A DNA stretch of 64,000 bases from Clostridium sp. chh4-2 (GTDB taxonomy: Bacteria > Bacillota > Clostridia > Lachnospirales > Lachnospiraceae). Below the pieces are notes generated by a model. The model made no database searches. It was not told where the DNA came from and saw only the letters and a program-made list of their open reading frames with translations. Numbering within the stretch: the stretch's first letter is position 1; each line of letters begins with the position of its first letter. Of this stretch, positions 59,023 through 64,000 are shown in pieces. The position numbers and the translations under genes were made by a program. The DNA lies in NCBI RefSeq assembly GCF_002899675.1, contig NZ_PKUU01000018.1, positions 62,001 through 126,000 of the forward strand, read 5' to 3'.

Positions 59023-60777
59023 ATGAAAAACATAACGGAAGTAAGAATCCATAAAAATATTGAAATTCCCATGCGGGATGGAACCATTCTCAGGGCGGAC
59101 CATATAAAGCCGGTCTGTGATGAACCGCTGCCGGTTTTGATCGTGAGAACCCCTTATTTAAAAGAAAGCTTTTATACAAAAGAGGTATATGCGGTAAATG
59201 AGACGGCTTTTCGCGGATACCATATTCTCCTATGCGATGTGCGGGGCGGCGGACAGTCGGATGGGGAGTTCGCTCCCTTTGCCAATGAACGGAACGATGG
59301 TTATGATACGATCGAATGGGCGGCGACCCAGGAGTGGTGCAGCGGAAAAGTTGGAACATTCGGTTATTCCTATAATGGAGGCCAGCAGATACTGGCCGCT
59401 TCCACCAATCCGCCGTCTTTAGCCGCTGCCGCTCCGGGAGGGGCCAGCGGGCGGTTTCTGCCTACATTGATGTATGGCGTGCTTTCTCACCGGACCAGTC
59501 TGTTCTGGTATATGAAACAGCTTAGAAATGCGATTATCAGCGGAAAATGCGGTTTTGCCCCCCAACAGCAGAAAGAAAAACTGGCGGAAATTGAGCACAT
59601 CATGCAGTTCGAAAATGAGAAAGAGTGTTATGTGCTTCCATTTTTGGACGCGGATATTCTCAAATTTGAAGGCGTGCCGATCCGTAAATTTTTTAATGAA
59701 TGGGTGGATAACTGCAATAACAGAGATTATTGGGAAAAGATGGGACAGCCTCTTGGGATCGAAAAGGTCACTGTTCCGTGTTTCTTCTATACGGGCTGGT
59801 TTGACTATATGTGTACCGGAGTTGCGGAGAATTTTGAACTGCTGAGCCACAAAACCGATGATCCGGAATTAGCCGGCAGTCACAGACTGGTGCTGGGCCC
59901 ATGGATTCACACCACGGAATACGGAGTCAGCACAGGTTCCAATTCGGGAATAAAATACGGAGAAGTGAGATTTCCGCCCAATTCCGGCTATACGAAAGAA
60001 ATGTACCGCAGTTTCATGCAGTTTTATGACCGGCATCTGAAAGGAAATAAGGAATCCGGTAAGGAAGCTCCGGTCAGGATTTATGTGATGGGTGATAATG
60101 TATGGAGAGAGGAACAGGAGTGGCCTCTTGGCCGGACCCGGTATACAGAACTCTATCTGGACAGTCAGGGGGATGCCAGATCGCTTAATGGGAACGGAAT
60201 TCTCAGCTTTAAAAAACCGTACATGAGTCCGGCGGATGAATACGATTATGATCCGTTAAATCCCTGTGACAATACGGACAGTGACCTGCATAAAGGAATG
60301 ATTGTGGACAGGAGAGAGAAAGAACAGCGGGAAGATATGCTGATATATACCACGGAACCGCTGGAAAAAGAAATCGAAATTACCGGTTATCTTCAAGCCA
60401 GATTGTTCGTGAAATCCTCTGCCGTGGACACGGATTTCTTCATCCGTCTGGTGGATGTGCTGCCGGACGGCAGGGCTCACGCCTATTTATCAGGAGTATT
60501 TCGAATGCGTTACCGGAACGGATTTTACGAACCCCATTATATGACACCGGGTGAAATATACGCCGTCGATTTTAAAATCGGAGCCCTCAGTCTGGTATTC
60601 AAAGAGGGGCACAGAATTCGTATAGAGATCACAAGCAGCGATTTCCCGGAGTATGACAGAAATCTAAATACGGCCGAACCGATGGGATATGGAAAAGAAG
60701 CAGTAACGGCCCGACAGACAATCTTACACAGTGAGCAATATCCATCCCACATCCTTCTGCCTGTGATCCCAAGATAG
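59023..60777 (+). CDS. CocE/NonD family hydrolase (S15 / X-Pro dipeptidyl-peptidase-like)
   Basis: A 584-residue alpha/beta-hydrolase. The N-terminal IPMRDGTILRADHIKP and VRTPYLKESFY are family features; the nucleophile is Ser116 in FGYSYNGGQQ, and His296 in GPWIHTTEYG is the expected base. DVRGGGQSDGEF is the oxyanion region. A C-terminal jelly-roll domain starts near residue 420 (EITGYLQARLFVKSSAVDTDF). The family includes X-Pro dipeptidyl peptidases, cocaine esterase and alpha-amino-acid ester hydrolases. Start 59023 has AAAGGAGGAG; it follows the serine hydrolase by 17 bases. With no signal peptide it works inside the cell, probably on the product of the Dpp-type importer. Confidence 0.9.
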   Translation: MKNITEVRIHKNIEIPMRDGTILRADHIKPVCDEPLPVLIVRTPYLKESFYTKEVYAVNETAFRGYHILLCDVRGGGQSDGEFAPFANERNDGYDTIEWAATQEWCSGKVGTFGYSYNGGQQILAASTNPPSLAAAAPGGASGRFLPTLMYGVLSHRTSLFWYMKQLRNAIISGKCGFAPQQQKEKLAEIEHIMQFENEKECYVLPFLDADILKFEGVPIRKFFNEWVDNCNNRDYWEKMGQPLGIEKVTVPCFFYTGWFDYMCTGVAENFELLSHKTDDPELAGSHRLVLGPWIHTTEYGVSTGSNSGIKYGEVRFPPNSGYTKEMYRSFMQFYDRHLKGNKESGKEAPVRIYVMGDNVWREEQEWPLGRTRYTELYLDSQGDARSLNGNGILSFKKPYMSPADEYDYDPLNPCDNTDSDLHKGMIVDRREKEQREDMLIYTTEPLEKEIEITGYLQARLFVKSSAVDTDFFIRLVDVLPDGRAHAYLSGVFRMRYRNGFYEPHYMTPGEIYAVDFKIGALSLVFKEGHRIRIEITSSDFPEYDRNLNTAEPMGYGKEAVTARQTILHSEQYPSHILLPVIPR

Positions 60778-60794
60778 GAAGGGCGCAAATCTTT

Positions 60795-62372
60795 TTAATT
60801 CCATTTATAATCGTCCCGGATAAAGGGAGATAAGTTTAGTGAATGATGCTGATACCTTTCATAATATCGGATCAACATGCAGGAAAACATCAGATGAAAG
60901 CGGTAATAAGGGTCATCCAGGGAATGATGAATCAGTTCTTTTATTTTATTGATCTTATAAATCATTGTATTTCTGTGCATGAACATAACTTTTGATGTTT
61001 CCGCTATGTTTCTGCCGTTTAATAAATAGGTAAAAAGCACATCCCTTAAATTGCAGTCAAAGGCCTGATCATAACGGGTCAGTGTAAGAACAGCGGGAGA
61101 GCAGAGATAAATAATGTCATCGCTGTCAAAATGTTCCTCCATATGGTTAGCGCAAAGATCTGCAATCAAATATAAGCTGTAACGTCCGAAATAGGAGAGA
61201 CGGTTAAAGGAATCTGATCTCACGTTGCGAATAATCGGCAAAAGCTGCCTACATTTTAAATAACTGATTCTCAGTGACTTGGCTGACATGCAGGCATGGC
61301 TGATCAATGCAGTTGACTGGTAACTCTCCAAAATCTTTTCCACAGCGTCTTCCTCTGCCGGGAAGGCGCAGGAGGCGAGGCGGGAGCTGATAAGGATCAG
61401 AATTGTATCGTCCAAAATCACCATATGGTGTGCCGGAAAAAGGCAATTCAGTTCTCCGTAAAGCTGTTTTAATTCAGCTTCCCCGTTTAAGGGTACGTCC
61501 GGTTTAACCAAAATAATCCTCATATACTTATGAGGCGGTTTCGGAAGATTTTGAAGCATGATTTGAATATGCTCATAATCGGCAGGCGGCTCCAAAAAAA
61601 GAAGTCTGGCGATCTCCTGAAAGGAGAGAGCCGAGTTCTGCGAGGAGGAGTCGCGAAGCCGGATGGACAGTTCATAGGCCAACGTGAACATCATCTGCTG
61701 AAGAGGCGTTCCATCGTCCTGGATACAACCATATAAGAAACCAAAAAATTCGTGCTCAATGGAAACCGGCACCAGGCAATAAATATACCCGTCCTGCTGG
61801 TCCAAATAAGCCGGAGCCTCAAAAGCTTCCCTTTTTTCGATCAGCCGGTCGATGATCTCCTGAGCGGTGACCGGCATATCGTCACAGTTTTCAAAGAGCT
61901 GGCCGTCCTTTTGGCGGATGCTGGCGGTTATGATCTTATAATCGGAATTCATGATGCTGATGGAGGCGTCAATCAGGCGGGAACTCCGCTGAAGCAGCTG
62001 CTTTAATCCCGTATCCTGGCTTTTATTTAAAAGTCCGGTCCATTTTTTCCATAAAGAAATGCATTCGAAAAGCTTATTGTACAGCGTGCTGAGCGAAAGA
62101 CCGCTGAGCAGAATATTGCACGAAAAAGCTTTTAATTTTGAAATATCATTTTCTCCGCCGCTTAAAAAATAAGTGCCCACCGGTTCCTGAGCGGAGCTGT
62201 CTGCGAGAGACAGAAATTGTGATGCTGTGCCCACACAGACATAATCAGCGGGAATCTCGGTGCTTTGGTCAAGCAGAAGGATTCCCCTGCTGTCGGAATC
62301 CAGGGTCTGCAATATAGAAGAATACAGAATGTGTTGGGACAATTCGACCTTGATAAAATTTAGCAGAAACAT
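60795..62372 (-). CDS. PucR/CdaR-type transcriptional regulator (PucR4)
   Basis: A 525-residue paralogue of PucR1-3, with DYVCVGTASQFLSLADSS at the N-terminus, a sensor segment (ASISIMNSDYKIITASIRQ) and the C-terminal helix-turn-helix ETSKVMFMHRNTMIYKINKIKELIHHSLDD. It converges on the CocE-like gene with only 17 bases between, and is divergent from the anion permease at 62630. AAGGAG lies nine bases upstream of the ATG. It probably regulates that permease and whatever follows it beyond the window. Confidence 0.88.
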   Translation of the reverse strand: MFLLNFIKVELSQHILYSSILQTLDSDSRGILLLDQSTEIPADYVCVGTASQFLSLADSSAQEPVGTYFLSGGENDISKLKAFSCNILLSGLSLSTLYNKLFECISLWKKWTGLLNKSQDTGLKQLLQRSSRLIDASISIMNSDYKIITASIRQKDGQLFENCDDMPVTAQEIIDRLIEKREAFEAPAYLDQQDGYIYCLVPVSIEHEFFGFLYGCIQDDGTPLQQMMFTLAYELSIRLRDSSSQNSALSFQEIARLLFLEPPADYEHIQIMLQNLPKPPHKYMRIILVKPDVPLNGEAELKQLYGELNCLFPAHHMVILDDTILILISSRLASCAFPAEEDAVEKILESYQSTALISHACMSAKSLRISYLKCRQLLPIIRNVRSDSFNRLSYFGRYSLYLIADLCANHMEEHFDSDDIIYLCSPAVLTLTRYDQAFDCNLRDVLFTYLLNGRNIAETSKVMFMHRNTMIYKINKIKELIHHSLDDPYYRFHLMFSCMLIRYYERYQHHSLNLSPFIRDDYKWN

Positions 62373-62412
62373 GAGCGGCTACTCCTTAAAATTGTATAGT
62401 TTGACTGACGAA

Positions 62413-62429
62413 ATGGTTATGATAACCAT
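62413..62429. promoter_or_regulatory. 17-bp palindrome ATGGTTAT-G-ATAACCAT
   Basis: A perfect 8-1-8 palindrome, 41 bases upstream of the PucR4 start and 64 bases upstream of the permease promoter. It has the same geometry as the palindrome at 25049-25065 between PucR1 and its operon, but another sequence, as expected if paralogous regulators recognise different sites. Confidence 0.55.
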
Positions 62430-62492
62430 ATTAACTGTACAAATTGAATGATAAAATAAAAACTAAGTTAAGTTTATCACAATTTGAATTGA

Positions 62493-62522
62493 TTGACAAT
62501 AATGTGTCGAAGTTCAAATAAT
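62493..62522 (+). promoter_or_regulatory. Candidate promoter of the last permease gene
   Basis: Consensus TTGACA (62493-62498) and AATAAT (62517-62522) are 18 bases apart. The leader to the ATG at 62630 is about 100 bases. Confidence 0.55.
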
Positions 62523-62629
62523 CGCTTTAAATTCAAAAAGAAAGGAGACGTAAAATCGATACATTAAGGCCGGTGATAAACAAAAATGGGGGAATAGATT
62601 TTAGTTTACGATGATAAGGAGAAAGTGAT

Positions 62630-63919
62630 ATGACGAATGTACTGATTTTTTTCTTAGGATTTGTGGTGGCAATTGCAGTTGGACAGTTTTTTAAAGTAAA
62701 TCCTGGCTTTGTGGCTATTTTAATCGGTTTTCTGCTTAACTGGATCGTGCTGGGGGCACAATCGAAGGCATTTATCGCTTTATGGCCTACTACCTTGTTC
62801 TGGAACTGCGTTATGCCGATGACATTTTACAGCTTTGCCAATGCCAACGGAACCATGGCGGTGTTCGGCAAAAACATAGTATATACATTCCGCCATGCAA
62901 AATGGGCGATTACGATTGTAATATTTTTAGCTACCGCATTGATTACGGCAACGGGCGCTGGGTTAAGCAGTTCCCTGATTATGGCTCCTTTAGCCTGGGA
63001 ACTTTGTATGCAGGCGGGCATCAGCCCTCTGTTAATTCCATTCAGTACATGGGCCGGTTCCCTTACCATGGGATTTGCGGCCTGGACCAGCAATGGTTCC
63101 ATGTTTAGCGGTTATTTTGCCCAGTACTTCCCGGAAGTGGATTCCGCTTCCCTGCTGCTGCGCATCACGATTTATCATATCCTGTTCTTTGTTGCGGCGT
63201 TTGCGGTTATGTTTGTGATTAATAAAGGCTGGAAAGTCAAAGTAAATGACGCATCCATGGATAAACCGGAAAAATTCAACAGCGAACAAAAACGTACGTT
63301 AACGATCATTGGAGTTTGTATTGCAGTTTTGCTGATTCCGTCTATCGTGGGCCAGTTCGCTCCAAACCCTCTGTTTAAATGGATGAAAGGCAATCTGACC
63401 ATGCCGGTGACCGCATCAATCGGTATCTCCATATTATGCATTACCCACTGTGGTGATTTAAGAGAAATCTGCGCTAAAAAAGTGGGCTGGAATGCAGTTT
63501 GGACCATTGCAGGTATGGCCATGTACTGCGGACTTGCAAAAGAGATGGGAGTCATAGAATCCCTTGGAACATGGCTGGAATCTCTTCCGCCTTTCGTAAT
63601 CGCTCCCGCCATCTGTTTTGTTGCGGCAGCCCTCAGCTTCGTTGTTTCCGCCAGCGCGGTTCAGCCGTTCTTGTTTGCGATGGTGCCGGCTCTGGCTTCT
63701 GCGGCAGGATGTTCCATACCGGCTATGGTTGTGCCGATGCTGATCGGTTGTGCGGTTACTTCCTTCAGCCCATTCTCATCCGGCGGAGTGCAGAATCTGA
63801 TTGGATCGACCCAGGAAGTGCAGACACAGCTGATAAACAAGATGGTTATTACTGCAGTCGGCATGGCTGCAGCGGCCTGTATCTTATCGGCGCTCGGAGT
63901 ATTTTCCATCGGGGCATAG
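62630..63919 (+). CDS. Anion permease, ion-transporter superfamily (PucR4-associated)
   Basis: A 429-residue membrane protein, paralogous to the permease at 48627: both share FxxNANGTM/FNYATGNGTM, the DKPEKFNSEQK / SKPEKFNDVQK central loop, and SFSPFSSGG / SVSPFSTGG near the C-terminus. About 11-12 transmembrane segments are expected. By analogy with SLC13/MatC-like carriers it should move a di- or tricarboxylate. AAGGAGAAAG precedes the ATG. The gene lies opposite PucR4. The downstream operon partners are beyond the window, because only 81 bases follow the stop and I see nothing clear in them. Confidence 0.82.
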   Translation: MTNVLIFFLGFVVAIAVGQFFKVNPGFVAILIGFLLNWIVLGAQSKAFIALWPTTLFWNCVMPMTFYSFANANGTMAVFGKNIVYTFRHAKWAITIVIFLATALITATGAGLSSSLIMAPLAWELCMQAGISPLLIPFSTWAGSLTMGFAAWTSNGSMFSGYFAQYFPEVDSASLLLRITIYHILFFVAAFAVMFVINKGWKVKVNDASMDKPEKFNSEQKRTLTIIGVCIAVLLIPSIVGQFAPNPLFKWMKGNLTMPVTASIGISILCITHCGDLREICAKKVGWNAVWTIAGMAMYCGLAKEMGVIESLGTWLESLPPFVIAPAICFVAAALSFVVSASAVQPFLFAMVPALASAAGCSIPAMVVPMLIGCAVTSFSPFSSGGVQNLIGSTQEVQTQLINKMVITAVGMAAAACILSALGVFSIGA

Positions 63920-64000
63920 CGCTGAAACCGGATATGGGGTAACGGGTGTTTAACAGGACGGTCTTTGCATCAGCAACTTTATGCGGAGATCGTCGCTTAT

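Overview
The window reads as chromosomal DNA of an anaerobic, gut-type Clostridia bacterium, most likely Lachnospiraceae. The signs are strong AGGAGG ribosome binding sites, mid-range base composition, oxygen-sensitive enzymes (two glycyl-radical enzymes, a Ni-Fe carbon monoxide dehydrogenase, a 2-hydroxyacyl-CoA dehydratase-like pair), a YesM/YesN two-component pair and a large leucine-rich-repeat surface protein. I see no rRNA, tRNA, phage, transposase or CRISPR. The species cannot be fixed from sequence alone.

Layout. 0-2.5 kb: ordinary genes (partial GNAT acetyltransferase, YitT-type membrane protein, cytidine deaminase, a small unknown). 2.5-6.2 kb: a 1193-aa secreted LRR protein on the minus strand. 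6.4-18.4 kb: an alpha-glucoside utilisation block (GH13 glucosidase, LacI regulator, GH31 glucosidase, a sugar ABC importer without its own ATPase, sensor kinase and AraC-type response regulator). 18.4-23.1 kb: LysR regulator, D-malate/tartrate-type dehydrogenase, metallo-beta-lactamase-fold protein and an anion permease. From 23 kb on the window is an organic-acid and C1 catabolic region built from a repeated module: a minus-strand PucR/CdaR-like regulator facing a plus-strand catabolic gene or operon.

PucR1 faces two dehydratase-like subunits, a class III CoA-transferase, a CitMHS permease, a URO-D family protein and two CapA-like proteins (25.2-33.7 kb). An Rrf2 regulator then precedes cooS, cooF and an FAD/NAD(P)H oxidoreductase, a compact CO-to-pyridine-nucleotide module (34-38 kb). 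PucR2 faces glycyl-radical enzyme 1. PucR3 faces glycyl-radical enzyme 2, a MmgE/PrpD protein and a permease (44.8-49.9 kb). A tetR-capA pair faces a dipeptide-type ABC importer with two hydrolases (50-60.8 kb). PucR4 faces a second permease of the same type (60.8-63.9 kb).

The most unusual content is the pair of same-length glycyl-radical enzymes with a Cys-X-Asp active-site motif where the familiar eliminases have Cys-X-Glu, one of them in an apparent operon with a PrpD-like protein and an anion permease; a dehydratase pair in which one subunit appears to have lost all its iron-sulfur ligands; three apparently cytosolic CapA-like metallophosphatases inside catabolic operons; a dispersed 36-bp palindromic repeat with ATGTAAA tails; and two roughly 300-bp intergenic hairpins. 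No glycyl-radical activase and no dehydratase activator ATPase lies in the window, so both must be supplied from elsewhere. All functional assignments are from motif recognition by eye.
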